Below are positions 53,733 through 62,456 of a stretch of 64,000 bases of DNA, one piece after another; position 1 is the first letter of the stretch, and every line of letters starts with the position of its first letter. A model generated the notes under the pieces. The model worked only from the letters and a program-made list of their open reading frames with translations. It was not told the origin of the DNA and made no database searches. The DNA lies in contig JAYFRN010000029.1 in the NCBI GenBank assembly GCA_034925865.1, positions 1-64,000 of the forward strand. The letters are read 5' to 3'. The translations under genes were made by a program, and so were the position numbers. Source of the DNA: Oscillospiraceae bacterium. Its GTDB lineage: Bacteria; Bacillota; Clostridia; Oscillospirales; SIG627.

Positions 53733-53782
53733 CCGTATATAATTATACGGGACAGTATATCATAAAAGTTAAATAATTGCAA
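53733..53782 (-). promoter_or_regulatory. asnB promoter and RBS hairpin
   Basis: On the minus strand TTGCAA (53782-53777), a 17-base spacer and TATACT (53759-53754). The short leader forms CCGTATA/TATACGG (53750-53744 with 53739-53733), whose 3' arm shares two bases with the GGAGG of asnB, so RBS access may depend on this small hairpin. Confidence 0.6.
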
Positions 53783-53820
53783 TATATCATACTTTCGGTC
53801 TTCGGGCGCTTTCAGTAAAG

Positions 53821-53864
53821 ATTTCCAAAGTAAATTTCATTGTGGATTTTACTTTTGGAATTAC
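53821..53864. repeat. 44-nt palindromic dispersed repeat, copy B
   Basis: Matches 5735-5778 over 44 ungapped positions with 8 differences, and keeps the inverted-repeat form (TTCCAAAGTAAATTTCA facing TGGATTTTACTTTTGGAA). It sits between the divergent asnB and aromatic promoters. Confidence 0.65.
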
Positions 53865-53898
53865 CCGTTTTTTTATTTAATTGAATTCAAAAAAATTA

Positions 53899-53927
53899 TT
53901 GACAAGCGATAAACCGTATGTTATACT
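53899..53927 (+). promoter_or_regulatory. Promoter of the aromatic amino acid operon
   Basis: TTGACA at 53899-53904, 17-base spacer, TATACT at 53922-53927. Transcription would start near 53934, about 100 bases before the leader peptide and about 265 before aroF. Confidence 0.88.
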
Positions 53928-54035
53928 GCCCTTATTAGTTATTGCGGCGCAATTGCCGCAGCATATACTATAATGACGGATGCATTTATAAAATTGATGT
54001 CATTACAAAATAGCAAGCGGAGAAAACGCATTATT

Positions 54036-54101
54036 ATGAAGAAGCTCAATATGGCAACTGTATACTTTTATTACTTCTTTTGGGACAACCGAAAGAAGTG
54101 A
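54036..54101 (+). CDS. Aromatic leader peptide (21 residues; YFYYFFW control codons)
   Basis: A short frame ATG 54036 to TGA 54099-54101, beginning MKKLNMATV and containing seven consecutive control codons for Tyr-Phe-Tyr-Tyr-Phe-Phe-Trp at 54063-54083, then DNRKK. GGAG lies 13 bases before the ATG, somewhat far, so initiation at the second Met (54051) is possible. Such a cluster of all three aromatic residues directly upstream of a terminator and the shikimate operon is the hallmark of a leader peptide for transcription attenuation. Confidence 0.88.
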   Translation: MKKLNMATVYFYYFFWDNRKK

Positions 54102-54182
54102 TTTGTACTGCCATAAGATAGATTCTAATAATGATTGAAAAGAATCGCGGCTGTGCAGAATCACTGCACAGCCGATTTTTAT
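54050..54182 (+). promoter_or_regulatory. Ribosome-mediated attenuator of the aromatic operon
   Basis: Four RNA segments are seen. Segment 1 (54050-54063) pairs with segment 2 (54105-54115): TATGGCA with TGCCATA plus GTAT with GTAC across a 3-base bulge. Segment 2 can instead pair with segment 3: GTACTGCC (54105-54112) with GGCTGTGC (54149-54156), 7 of 8 pairs counting one G-U. Segments 3 and 4 form the terminator CGGCTGTGCAG (54148-54158)/CTGCACAGCCG (54164-54174), followed by ATTTTTATTT. A ribosome stalled at the aromatic codons covers segment 1 and frees 2 to pair with 3. A ribosome reaching the stop covers segment 2 and lets the terminator form. Confidence 0.85.
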
Positions 54183-54200
54183 TTCTGAAAGGAGAAAGAA

Positions 54201-55205
54201 ATGATTGCAGTATTGAAAAACGGAACCACAAAGGAACAGATGGAAAGCCTTTGCCAGTGGTTCAAAGGAATGGGTCTCTCAACATATATCTCTCAGGGAG
54301 AATTTCACACAATTATAGGCTTGATCGGAGATACCAGCAAGGTGGACATCGGTTTACTTGAAAGCCTTTCAATTATTGATACGGTCAAACGCATCAGCGA
54401 ACCGTTCAAAAAAGCAAACCGCAAATTTCATGAGGATCCCTCCGTGATTGATATAGCGGGTGTAAAGATCGGCGGCGGTAACTTTCAGATAATAGCCGGT
54501 CCCTGCTCCGTAGAGTCACGGGAACAAATTCTCCAGATTGCAAACAGAGTAAAAAGCGCAGGCGCAGGCCTTTTGCGCGGCGGTGCCTTCAAACCGCGCA
54601 CTTCGCCGTATGATTTTCAGGGGCTTCACGCGGAAGGGATCGACCTGCTTCTTGAAGCGAAAAAAGAAACCGGGCTGCCTATTGTTTCAGAGATAATGAA
54701 CATCAACGATCTTGAGCTTTTCGAAAACGTTGATGTAGTACAGGTCGGCGCGCGGAATATGCAGAATTTCGATCTGCTTAAAGCGCTTGGCAGGACAAAA
54801 AAGCCTGTTTTAATTAAACGCGGCCTCGCAAATACGCTCAAGGAGCTTCTTATGAGTGCGGAATATGTAATGGCAGGCGGAAATGAAAACATCATTCTGT
54901 GTGAGAGAGGCATCCGTACATTTGAAACCTATACCAGAAACACTCTGGATTTGTCCGCGGTCGTGGCTCTTCATGAGCTGACGCATCTTCCGGTTGTCGT
55001 CGATCCGAGCCATGCGACAGGCATTTCGCGTTTTGTGGAAACAATGGCGGTCGCCGCGGCCGCGGCCGGCGCGGACGGATTGATGATTGAGGTGCATAAC
55101 GATCCCGAACACGCGTTATGCGACGGAGCGCAGTCCGTCACTCCGGATCAGTTCGATCACATAGCATGTAAGGTACGAAAAGTGAGGGAGGCACTGGCAG
55201 AATGA
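54201..55205 (+). CDS. aroF: DAHP synthase (3-deoxy-7-phosphoheptulonate synthase)
   Basis: 334 residues. N-terminal ferredoxin-like regulatory domain (about 1-70), as in Thermotoga-type DAHP synthases, then the barrel with GPCSVESREQI, RGGAFKPRTSPYDFQG, VQVGARNMQNFDLL and VDPSHATG. It joins PEP and erythrose 4-phosphate, the first shikimate step. The ferredoxin-like domain usually gives feedback inhibition by Tyr or Phe. First structural gene after the attenuator. RBS AAAGGAG. Overlaps tyrA by 4 bases. Confidence 0.96.
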   Translation: MIAVLKNGTTKEQMESLCQWFKGMGLSTYISQGEFHTIIGLIGDTSKVDIGLLESLSIIDTVKRISEPFKKANRKFHEDPSVIDIAGVKIGGGNFQIIAGPCSVESREQILQIANRVKSAGAGLLRGGAFKPRTSPYDFQGLHAEGIDLLLEAKKETGLPIVSEIMNINDLELFENVDVVQVGARNMQNFDLLKALGRTKKPVLIKRGLANTLKELLMSAEYVMAGGNENIILCERGIRTFETYTRNTLDLSAVVALHELTHLPVVVDPSHATGISRFVETMAVAAAAAGADGLMIEVHNDPEHALCDGAQSVTPDQFDHIACKVRKVREALAE

Positions 55206-56035
55206 CAATCGGTATTGTTGGGCTCGGTCTGATAGGAGGCTCTCTTGCGAAAGCATACAAGAAAGCGGGCGCGGCGGTTTTCGGTTATGATATTGACGGC
55301 TCCATTCAGGAATTCGCCGGCATATCCGGAGCGATTGACGGTGTGCTGACGTCAGAAAAACTTATTTCCTGCGACCTGATCATGATAGCGGTTTCGCCGA
55401 AATCAGCCGCGGTCTGGCTTGATAAAAACGCGGGGTTTATTTCAAAATCCGCGCTTGTAATGGACTGCTGCGGGACAAAGAGAAGGATTTGCGAGGTTGG
55501 ATTCCAATTGGCGGTGAAATTTGGCTTTGAATTCGCGGGCGGTCATCCTATGGCGGGTACGCATCGCCGGGGATTCAAAAACAGCAGTGAGAATATGTTT
55601 AAAGGCGCCTGTATGGTCGTCGTACCGCGTACATTTGAAGACATTGATCTGCTTGAACGCATCAAGCGAGCCGTAATGCCTGCCGGCTTTGCTTCGGTTT
55701 CCGTTACGACCGCGGAAAAGCATGACAAGCTTATCGCCTTTACCTCTCAGCTTGCGCATATTGTATCAAATGCGTATATAAAAAGCCCGACCGCACTCGA
55801 ACACAAAGGCTTTTCCGCCGGTTCATATCAGGATCTTACGCGTGTCGCATGGCTCAACCCGGGCATGTGGACTGAATTATTCTATGAAAACAAAGATAAT
55901 CTGCTGAATGAGATGGATATTATAATCGCGTCTCTCAATGAGTATCGAAATGCGCTTGCTTCAGATGACACGGATACAATGTGCAGGCTTTTAGATGAAG
56001 GACGTAAAAAGAAAGAAGAGGTCGACGGAAAATGA
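55202..56035 (+). CDS. tyrA: Prephenate dehydrogenase
   Basis: 277 residues. Rossmann motif GIVGLGLIGGSLAKAYKK, then GGHPMAGTHRRGF for prephenate binding and a helical dimerisation domain (FTSQLAHIVSNAY). It oxidises prephenate to 4-hydroxyphenylpyruvate for tyrosine. No chorismate mutase or ACT domain is attached, so it depends on the mutase domain of PheA in this operon. Overlaps both neighbours by 4 bases. Confidence 0.95.
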   Translation: MTIGIVGLGLIGGSLAKAYKKAGAAVFGYDIDGSIQEFAGISGAIDGVLTSEKLISCDLIMIAVSPKSAAVWLDKNAGFISKSALVMDCCGTKRRICEVGFQLAVKFGFEFAGGHPMAGTHRRGFKNSSENMFKGACMVVVPRTFEDIDLLERIKRAVMPAGFASVSVTTAEKHDKLIAFTSQLAHIVSNAYIKSPTALEHKGFSAGSYQDLTRVAWLNPGMWTELFYENKDNLLNEMDIIIASLNEYRNALASDDTDTMCRLLDEGRKKKEEVDGK

Positions 56036-57090
56036 AAATAATTTCTGTCAAAACGCCCTCTAAAAAATATGAAGTCAGAATCGAAAAAAAACTTTTACTC
56101 TATGCCGGAACATTTGCCGCAGAGGTCCGTGTACCGGGTAAAGCCGTGATCGTCACCGACAGCAATGTAAATTTGCTTTATTCCGATATGCTCGACACTT
56201 CTCTCCGGAAGGCAGGTTTTGAACCGGTAAAATATGTTTTTACTGCCGGAGAACAGTTCAAAAATGCAGTGACATATATCGGTTTGTTAAATTTCATGGC
56301 TGAAAGCAGGCTGACCCGCACGGACACCGTTTTTGCCTTGGGTGGCGGCGTCACGGGAGATCTCGCGGGCTTTGCCGCCGCGACATATATGCGCGGGATT
56401 GGTTTGATCCAGATACCGACCACGCTTTTGGCAGATGTGGATTCGTCCGTCGGAGGGAAAACGGCGATCGATCTTGACGAAGGGAAAAACCTCGCCGGCG
56501 CTTTCTATCAGCCGGATATGGTAATCTGCGACCCTGAGACCTTGTCCACTCTCCCGAAAAACGAGCTTTCAAACGGATATTCCGAGGTCATAAAATACGG
56601 AATCATACGCGACGCGGCTCTTATCACATCGCTCGGAGATTTTACGGGCGACACATCTGAAGATATCATTGCGCGCTGCGTTGAAATAAAGCGTGATATC
56701 GTCTGCGCTGACGAACGTGAAGCGGGAGAACGTCAGATATTGAATTTCGGTCATACCTTTGGCCACGCTGTGGAAAAATGCAGCGGATATATGATTCCTC
56801 ACGGAAACGCGGTCGCAATCGGCATGATGGTTATAACTAAAGCTTGTGTAAAAAAAGGGCTTTGTCCCGTGTCCTGCCTTGATGAAACAGAAAACTCATT
56901 GAGACGATACGGCCTTCCGCTTACGACCGAATATGATACGGAATCGCTTTTTGCGGCTGTACTTTCCGATAAAAAAAGGAGTTCAGACCGGTTGACGCTT
57001 GTTATTCCGCGGGATATTGGAGTATGCGAGCTTAAAAGCGTTTCGCTTTTGGAAGCAAAGGAATTTCTGCGGCTTGGATTGGAGCGGTAA
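56032..57090 (+). CDS. aroB: 3-dehydroquinate synthase
   Basis: 352 residues. NAD-binding GGGVTGDLAGFAAATYMRG, PTTLLADVDSSVGGKTAID, and metal ligands in NFGHTFGHAVE and the SEVIKYG region. It cyclises DAHP to dehydroquinate. The length is normal. The start overlaps tyrA by 4 bases. Confidence 0.97.
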   Translation: MKIISVKTPSKKYEVRIEKKLLLYAGTFAAEVRVPGKAVIVTDSNVNLLYSDMLDTSLRKAGFEPVKYVFTAGEQFKNAVTYIGLLNFMAESRLTRTDTVFALGGGVTGDLAGFAAATYMRGIGLIQIPTTLLADVDSSVGGKTAIDLDEGKNLAGAFYQPDMVICDPETLSTLPKNELSNGYSEVIKYGIIRDAALITSLGDFTGDTSEDIIARCVEIKRDIVCADEREAGERQILNFGHTFGHAVEKCSGYMIPHGNAVAIGMMVITKACVKKGLCPVSCLDETENSLRRYGLPLTTEYDTESLFAAVLSDKKRSSDRLTLVIPRDIGVCELKSVSLLEAKEFLRLGLER

Positions 57091-57094
57091 AACC

Positions 57095-58369
57095 ATGACT
57101 ATAACCATAGAGCCCAAAGCTTTGAGCGGAAATGTTTCCGCCATATCCTCTAAATCCCATGTACACAGACTGCTTATATGCGCCGGACTGGGCACAAAGG
57201 AGCTGTTTTTGCCATGCGAAGCTGTTTCTCAGGATATAAATGCCACCATCCGATGCTTGAATTCGCTCGGATCGGATATACGAATAGAAGACGGTGGAAT
57301 ACGTATTATTCCTGTTTCCCGGAATATAACAGACAGAGTTCTTGATTGCGGAGAAAGCGGATCCACTTATCGGTTTATCGCTCCGATTGTCTGCGCGCTC
57401 AGTCGCAAAGCGCGGTTTAGTCTATCGGGAAAGCTTCCTGAAAGACCGATGGACGCTCTGTGGGCGGCGCTTGAGGAGCATGAAGCAAAAATTTGCGGAA
57501 AAGGCACAGCTTGTCCCGTTGTTTCCGGCCCGCTTATACCCGGAAGATACATGATACCGGGCGATGTCTCTTCTCAGTTCATAAGCGGGCTGCTTTTTGC
57601 TCTGCCGATACTTTCCGGCGAAAGTGAGATAATTATAGAGGGTAAAATACAGTCTCTCGGATATATAAAGCTGACACTTGCGGTATTGGATGATTTTTCG
57701 ATAAAAGTATTTCCGACAGAATACGGTTTCAGGATTCCAGGGGGGCAGACATACCGAACGCCTGACATAATTAAGCCGGAAGGCGATTGGTCTAATTCCG
57801 CGTTATGGCTTTGCGCGGCCGCCGCGGCAGGGCGCGGAATTACCGTATCCGGCTTGCTGCCCGAAAGCTGTCAGGGAGACAGGGCGGTTTGCGATATTCT
57901 CAGGCATTTCGGAGCAGGGATAAGCCGGGATGGCAATTTGGTATCCGTTTTCCCCGGGCATCTGAACGGCATTCGAATAGACGCGGCCGACATTCCCGAT
58001 CTCGTCCCTGCCCTGGCCGTTGCAGCCGCAGCCGCAAACGGGACGACTGTAATTGAAAACGTCAGCCGCCTCAGGTTAAAGGAAAGCGACCGCGTCAATT
58101 CTGTGTGCGATACGTTGAAAAAGCTCGGCGGTAATGCCGAAGCGGATGATAATACTATATTAATTCGCGGTAGAGGCTTTCTATCCGGGGGAAAAGTTGA
58201 TTCCTTCGGCGATCACAGAATTGTCATGATGGCCGCTGCCGCGTCGGTAATATGCAAAGACAGCGTTATAATCACCGGAGCGGAGGTCGTTCGCAAATCA
58301 TATCCAGAATTTTTCAAGGACTTTACTGTTCTCGGCGGATGTGTAAAGGAAGGGGAGAAGAAAGCATGA
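57095..58369 (+). CDS. aroA: EPSP synthase (3-phosphoshikimate 1-carboxyvinyltransferase)
   Basis: 424 residues from ATG 57095, with GGAG 10 bases upstream. A longer frame upstream lies inside aroB and is rejected. Conserved SSKSHVHRLLI, LDCGESGSTYRF, LPERPMDAL, LKESDRVN and GDHRIVMM. It transfers enolpyruvate from PEP to shikimate 3-phosphate and is the glyphosate target. The first substrate loop reads DCGESGST where the classic motif is NAGTA, as in many class II, often glyphosate-tolerant, enzymes. The tolerance itself is not shown. Confidence 0.96.
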   Translation: MTITIEPKALSGNVSAISSKSHVHRLLICAGLGTKELFLPCEAVSQDINATIRCLNSLGSDIRIEDGGIRIIPVSRNITDRVLDCGESGSTYRFIAPIVCALSRKARFSLSGKLPERPMDALWAALEEHEAKICGKGTACPVVSGPLIPGRYMIPGDVSSQFISGLLFALPILSGESEIIIEGKIQSLGYIKLTLAVLDDFSIKVFPTEYGFRIPGGQTYRTPDIIKPEGDWSNSALWLCAAAAAGRGITVSGLLPESCQGDRAVCDILRHFGAGISRDGNLVSVFPGHLNGIRIDAADIPDLVPALAVAAAAANGTTVIENVSRLRLKESDRVNSVCDTLKKLGGNAEADDNTILIRGRGFLSGGKVDSFGDHRIVMMAAAASVICKDSVIITGAEVVRKSYPEFFKDFTVLGGCVKEGEKKA

Positions 58370-59454
58370 GCTCATTCTGGGGCAACAATATTCATATCTC
58401 AATATTCGGGCAGTCGCATTCTGAGGCGATTGGCGTCGTGATAGACGGTCTGCCCTCCGGTCTGCGTATAAACACAGAGGAATTACAGACTTTCATGCTG
58501 CGTCGCGCGCCGGGTCGGAGCAGTATGACCACGGCGAGGACGGAAACGGATGAAGTCGAATTTGTTTCCGGGCTTGTCGGCGATAAAACCTGCGGAGCGC
58601 CTTTGTGCGCGATGATCCGGAACACGAACATACGCCGGGAGGATTATTCCGGGCTTTCCGACTTGCCGCGCCCGGGGCACGCGGATTTTACGGCTCAGAT
58701 GAAATATCACGGGTATCAGGATATTTCCGGCGGCGGTCACTTTTCCGGAAGGCTTACCGCTCCGCTGTGTGCGGCGGGCGGCATATGCCTTCAGCTGCTT
58801 GCCTTGAACAATATATATGTCGGCGCGCATATTGAACGGATTGCGGATGTCGCCGACCGGCGCTTTGACCCGGTTAATGTATCGCTGTCCGATTTCGGCG
58901 GCATATTAAAGCTGCCGCTTGCCGTTATAGACAAAGCATCCGGCGAAGCAATGGCGGAACGCATCAATGAAGCGAGAAACGCGGGCGATTCGGTCGGAGG
59001 CGTGATTGAATGCGCTGTCATCGGCTTGCCGGCCGGTATAGGCGATCCTATGTTTGACGGTATGGAAAACCGCATCGCTTCGGTCGTGTTTGGTATTCCG
59101 GCAGTTAAAGGCATCGAATTCGGCAACGGCTTTGTCTGCGCCGCTCTACGTGGCAGCGAAAACAACGATCCTTTCATTACAGACGGCGATACCGTCCGAA
59201 CAAAGACCAACAATCACGGCGGGATTCTCGGCGGAATCACATCCGGTATGCCTCTGATATTCCGGACTGCAATCAAGCCGACACCATCGATTGCGATAAC
59301 TCAGCAGACGGTGAGTCTGAAGGAAATGACAGAAAAAGAGCTGAATATTCACGGCAGACACGATCCGTGCATCATACCGCGCGCGGTGCCTTGTATCGAA
59401 GCGGCGGCGGCATTGGCGGTTTGCGACGCATGGCTTGCCGGCAATCATTATTGA
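58366..59454 (+). CDS. aroC: Chorismate synthase
   Basis: 362 residues from ATG 58366, overlapping the aroA stop (ATGA). FMN-dependent enzyme with GQSHSEAIGVVIDGLPSG, RRAPGRSSMTTARTETDEVEF (here cited only in part: RRAPGRS), RPGHADFT and GRHDPCIIPRAVP. It converts EPSP to chorismate, the branch point to Phe, Tyr and Trp. Slightly longer 5' frames have no RBS. Confidence 0.96.
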   Translation: MSSFWGNNIHISIFGQSHSEAIGVVIDGLPSGLRINTEELQTFMLRRAPGRSSMTTARTETDEVEFVSGLVGDKTCGAPLCAMIRNTNIRREDYSGLSDLPRPGHADFTAQMKYHGYQDISGGGHFSGRLTAPLCAAGGICLQLLALNNIYVGAHIERIADVADRRFDPVNVSLSDFGGILKLPLAVIDKASGEAMAERINEARNAGDSVGGVIECAVIGLPAGIGDPMFDGMENRIASVVFGIPAVKGIEFGNGFVCAALRGSENNDPFITDGDTVRTKTNNHGGILGGITSGMPLIFRTAIKPTPSIAITQQTVSLKEMTEKELNIHGRHDPCIIPRAVPCIEAAAALAVCDAWLAGNHY

Positions 59455-59511
59455 ATAAGCAATAGAAGATTCTTGACGGTAATTATTAACAAATATTTGA
59501 GGAGAAAATAT

Positions 59512-60654
59512 ATGGAACTCGATGAAATGCGTGTTGAAATAAACAAAATCGACAGTCAGCTCGCGGAACTTATGGCAAAACGTATGAAGACTGTGGAAAG
59601 CATCGCAAAATTTAAGGCTCAGAAAAACATCCCCATTTATGATCCGCAGCGGGAACGTGAAAAGCTGGCGTCGCTTGCCGAACAGGTCGGCGGCGAGCTT
59701 GCGTCAGTGACTGATACGATGTTTTCGGTTATCTTTGATTTAAGCCGTTCCGCTCAGAATAAAATCATTTCGGGCGAGTCTCCGATTGGGAATCAAATCC
59801 GTAAGGCGCTTGCGGAAACGGAAAAGCAATTTCCGGTTCGTCCGCTTATAGCCTGTCAGGGCGTGGAGGGATCGTATTCTCAGCTTGCATGTACGAAAAT
59901 ATTCCCGGCGGGAAACATCATGTATTTCAACACGTTTGACAGTGTATTTTCTGCTGTGGAAAAGGGGCTGTGCCAATACGGCATTTTGCCTTTGGAAAAC
60001 AGCACTGCCGGCTCCGTAAACCGTATTTACGACCTGATGATGGAGCACGACTGCTATATAGTGCGCAGCAGCCGGGTCAAGGTTGATCACTGCCTGCTGG
60101 TCAATAAAGGCACAAAACTCAAAGATATAAGAGAAATTTATTCACATGAACAGGCGATTGCCCAATGTCAGGATTTTCTGCAAAGCCTTAAAAATGTAAA
60201 GATAATTCCATGTGAAAATACCGCCGCCGCTTCTAAATCAGTTCAGGAATCCGGACGGAACGACATTGCGGCGCTTTCTTCGCTTTACTGCGCCCAGCTT
60301 TACGGTCTTGAATGTCTGATTGATTCCGTTCAGGATAAGGGCAGCAACTTTACACGATTCATCTGCATTTCCAAAAAACTCGAAATTTATCCGGGGGCGA
60401 ACCGGACGAGTCTGATGGCCGTGCTGCCAAACCGGCGGGGCTCGCTTTACCGAGTGCTGTCGCGTTTCAACACGCTCGGCATAAACCTCATAAAGCTGGA
60501 AAGCCGTCCGCTCGTAAACAGTGATTTTGATTTCATGTTCTATTTCGACCTCGATACTTCTGTTTATTCTGATGAATTCCTTCGTGTGTTCACCGATCTT
60601 GAGGGTGCGGTCACAAGACTTAAATATCTCGGCAGCTATACCGAATTGGTGTGA
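59512..60654 (+). CDS. pheA: Bifunctional chorismate mutase/prephenate dehydratase
   Basis: 380 residues from ATG 59512 with GAGGAG 6 bases upstream. AroQ-type chorismate mutase (about 1-90: EMRVEINKIDSQLAELMAKR), prephenate dehydratase (about 115-290: GVEGSYSQLA, PLENSTAGSV, and the essential Thr in NFTRF), and a C-terminal ACT domain with the Phe-binding ESRP motif (KLESRPL). It makes phenylpyruvate and is probably inhibited by Phe. It supplies the only chorismate mutase of the operon. Confidence 0.96.
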   Translation: MELDEMRVEINKIDSQLAELMAKRMKTVESIAKFKAQKNIPIYDPQREREKLASLAEQVGGELASVTDTMFSVIFDLSRSAQNKIISGESPIGNQIRKALAETEKQFPVRPLIACQGVEGSYSQLACTKIFPAGNIMYFNTFDSVFSAVEKGLCQYGILPLENSTAGSVNRIYDLMMEHDCYIVRSSRVKVDHCLLVNKGTKLKDIREIYSHEQAIAQCQDFLQSLKNVKIIPCENTAAASKSVQESGRNDIAALSSLYCAQLYGLECLIDSVQDKGSNFTRFICISKKLEIYPGANRTSLMAVLPNRRGSLYRVLSRFNTLGINLIKLESRPLVNSDFDFMFYFDLDTSVYSDEFLRVFTDLEGAVTRLKYLGSYTELV

Positions 60655-60655
60655 T

Positions 60656-61876
60656 ATGGAACGCTTCGGCTTGATAGGGAGAAAGCTCGGACACAGCTTT
60701 TCTCCCGATATACACAGCATGGTCGGTGGATATGAATACAAATTATACCCACTGGAACCGGAAGAGCTTGCGCTGTTTTTGCGTGATACAGAGCTTGATG
60801 GTATCAATGTGACAATTCCATACAAGAAGGATGTCATTCCGATGTGCCGTGAGCTTTCTCCGCGCGCAAAGACTATAGGAAGCGTAAATACCATGCTCAG
60901 AATGACGGACGGAAGCTGGTTCGGCGATAATACAGATTATTATGGTTTTGTATACCTGCTCGGGCGGGACGCGGAAACGCTTAAGGATAAAAAAGCATTG
61001 GTACTCGGCAGCGGAGGAGCTTCGCAGACAGTTTGTGCCGTGTTCAGGGAGCTTGGCGTTTCTCACACGGTAATTTCAAGAACCGGAGAAAACAACTACG
61101 GTAATTTATCCCTTCATTCGGACGCGGAAATAATCGTCAACACAACTCCGGTCGGTATGTACCCGAATAACGGAGAATCGCCGGTCAACCTCGGCCGGTT
61201 TCCGCGCTGCCGCCTAGTTATTGATCTGATTTACAATCCGACCAAAACAGCTCTGCTGCTTCAGGCGGAAGAACTGGGAATCACCGCGCGCAACGGGCTT
61301 GCCATGCTGGCCGCACAGGGAGTGAAGGCCGGAGAGCTGTTTCTGGGGAAAAAATCGAATGAAAATCTGACGGAGGAGATAATCGAATGCATCCGGCGTA
61401 AAACGGAGAGCATCGTGCTCATCGGAATGCCTGGCTGCGGAAAAACAACGGTGGCGCAGTATCTGTCGGAGATAACCGGGCGAAAAGCAGTCGATACGGA
61501 TATGCTTATTTATGAGCAGACAGGCATCAGAATACCTGAGATTTTCAGCCGGTATGGAGAAAAGCATTTTCGCGAATTGGAAACAGAAGCCCTGCGTGAG
61601 GTGTCAAAGGAAAGCGGCTTGATAATTGCCGCCGGCGGAGGCGTCGTGACTGTCCCGGAGAACAGAGCGCTTATCCGTCAGAACAGCATCTGCGTGTTCC
61701 TCGACTCGGATCCGTCAAGACTGGATGTTACGGACAGACCGATATCTCAGACTAAGGGCATAAAAAAGCTTCTGGAAGAACGTATGCCTCTTTACCGCTC
61801 ATGGAGCGACAGAATTTATAAGAATGAAAATTCACATGAAACCGCGATAAAAATCAAGGAGGACATGAAGCTTTGA
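60656..61876 (+). CDS. aroEK: Fused shikimate dehydrogenase-shikimate kinase
   Basis: 406 residues from ATG 60656, 1 base after the pheA stop. Residues ~1-255 are AroE: LGHSFSPDIHS, GINVTIPYKKDV, NTDYYGF, VLGSGGASQTV and NTTPVGMYP. Residues ~257-405 are AroK: P-loop GMPGCGKTTVAQYL, TDMLIYEQTG, RELETEALRE, AAGGGVVT and DRPISQTKG. The fusion links steps 4 and 5 in one chain. Both active sites look intact. The gene symbol is descriptive. Confidence 0.95.
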   Translation: MERFGLIGRKLGHSFSPDIHSMVGGYEYKLYPLEPEELALFLRDTELDGINVTIPYKKDVIPMCRELSPRAKTIGSVNTMLRMTDGSWFGDNTDYYGFVYLLGRDAETLKDKKALVLGSGGASQTVCAVFRELGVSHTVISRTGENNYGNLSLHSDAEIIVNTTPVGMYPNNGESPVNLGRFPRCRLVIDLIYNPTKTALLLQAEELGITARNGLAMLAAQGVKAGELFLGKKSNENLTEEIIECIRRKTESIVLIGMPGCGKTTVAQYLSEITGRKAVDTDMLIYEQTGIRIPEIFSRYGEKHFRELETEALREVSKESGLIIAAGGGVVTVPENRALIRQNSICVFLDSDPSRLDVTDRPISQTKGIKKLLEERMPLYRSWSDRIYKNENSHETAIKIKEDMKL

Positions 61877-62316
61877 AACTGCTGGTGATCAACGGACCCA
61901 ATCTGAATATGCTCGGAATCCGCGAGCCGGGTATTTACGGAAACAGAACTCTCGCCGACCTTACGGCGTTGATAAGAGAATATTGCGGAAAAAAAGGTAT
62001 TGAAACGGATTTTTTCTGTTCAAATCATGAGGGAACGATTGTCGACAAAATTCAGGAGGCATACGGATGCCGTGACGGGATCATCATAAATCCCGCGGCA
62101 TATACGCATACGAGCATCGCAATACCGGACGCCATCAGGGCGGTGGGCATTCCATGCGTAGAGGTTCATTTATCCGATATTCAATCAAGAGAAGAATTCA
62201 GGCGCATATCTTTTACTTCCGAAGCGTGCATCGCAACGATAACCGGAAAACATTTTCAAGGGTATTTAGAAGCTGTCGACATACTTGAAAAACATATTCT
62301 GAATGGTGGCAGATAA
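61873..62316 (+). CDS. aroQ: Type II 3-dehydroquinate dehydratase
   Basis: 147 residues from a TTG start with GGAGG about 10 bases upstream, overlapping the end of the fusion gene. NGPNLNMLGIREPGIYG with the catalytic loop and Tyr, INPAAYTHTS, EVHLSDIQSREEFR. It makes 3-dehydroshikimate, step 3. With it the operon encodes all seven shikimate enzymes. Confidence 0.96.
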   Translation: MKLLVINGPNLNMLGIREPGIYGNRTLADLTALIREYCGKKGIETDFFCSNHEGTIVDKIQEAYGCRDGIIINPAAYTHTSIAIPDAIRAVGIPCVEVHLSDIQSREEFRRISFTSEACIATITGKHFQGYLEAVDILEKHILNGGR

Positions 62317-62318
62317 CT

Positions 62319-62346
62319 CTTGTAAGAACAAATCTCTTCTTACAAG
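62319..62346 (+). terminator. Possible terminator after aroQ
   Basis: CTTGTAAGAA (62319-62328) pairs perfectly with TTCTTACAAG (62337-62346) through an 8-base loop. No T run follows, so it may be a 3' stabilising hairpin or a weak terminator. Confidence 0.45.
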
Positions 62347-62385
62347 CATCAAATATAAACATTATGTGAATTTTAAAAATATGTG

Positions 62386-62414
62386 TTGACAATTTAAAAA
62401 TCGTACTGTATACT
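62386..62414 (+). promoter_or_regulatory. Promoter of the branched-chain operon
   Basis: TTGACA at 62386-62391, 17-base spacer, TATACT at 62409-62414: the same -35, spacing and -10 as the aromatic operon promoter. The start would be near 62421. Confidence 0.88.
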
Positions 62415-62456
62415 ATCAGCATATAAGATACCGTGGCGGCATTTATTAAATTTATA

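Noticed and set aside
53930..54200. T-box riboswitch before aroF
   Set aside because: No T-box sequence or specifier loop was found; a leader peptide with segment pairings explains the terminator.
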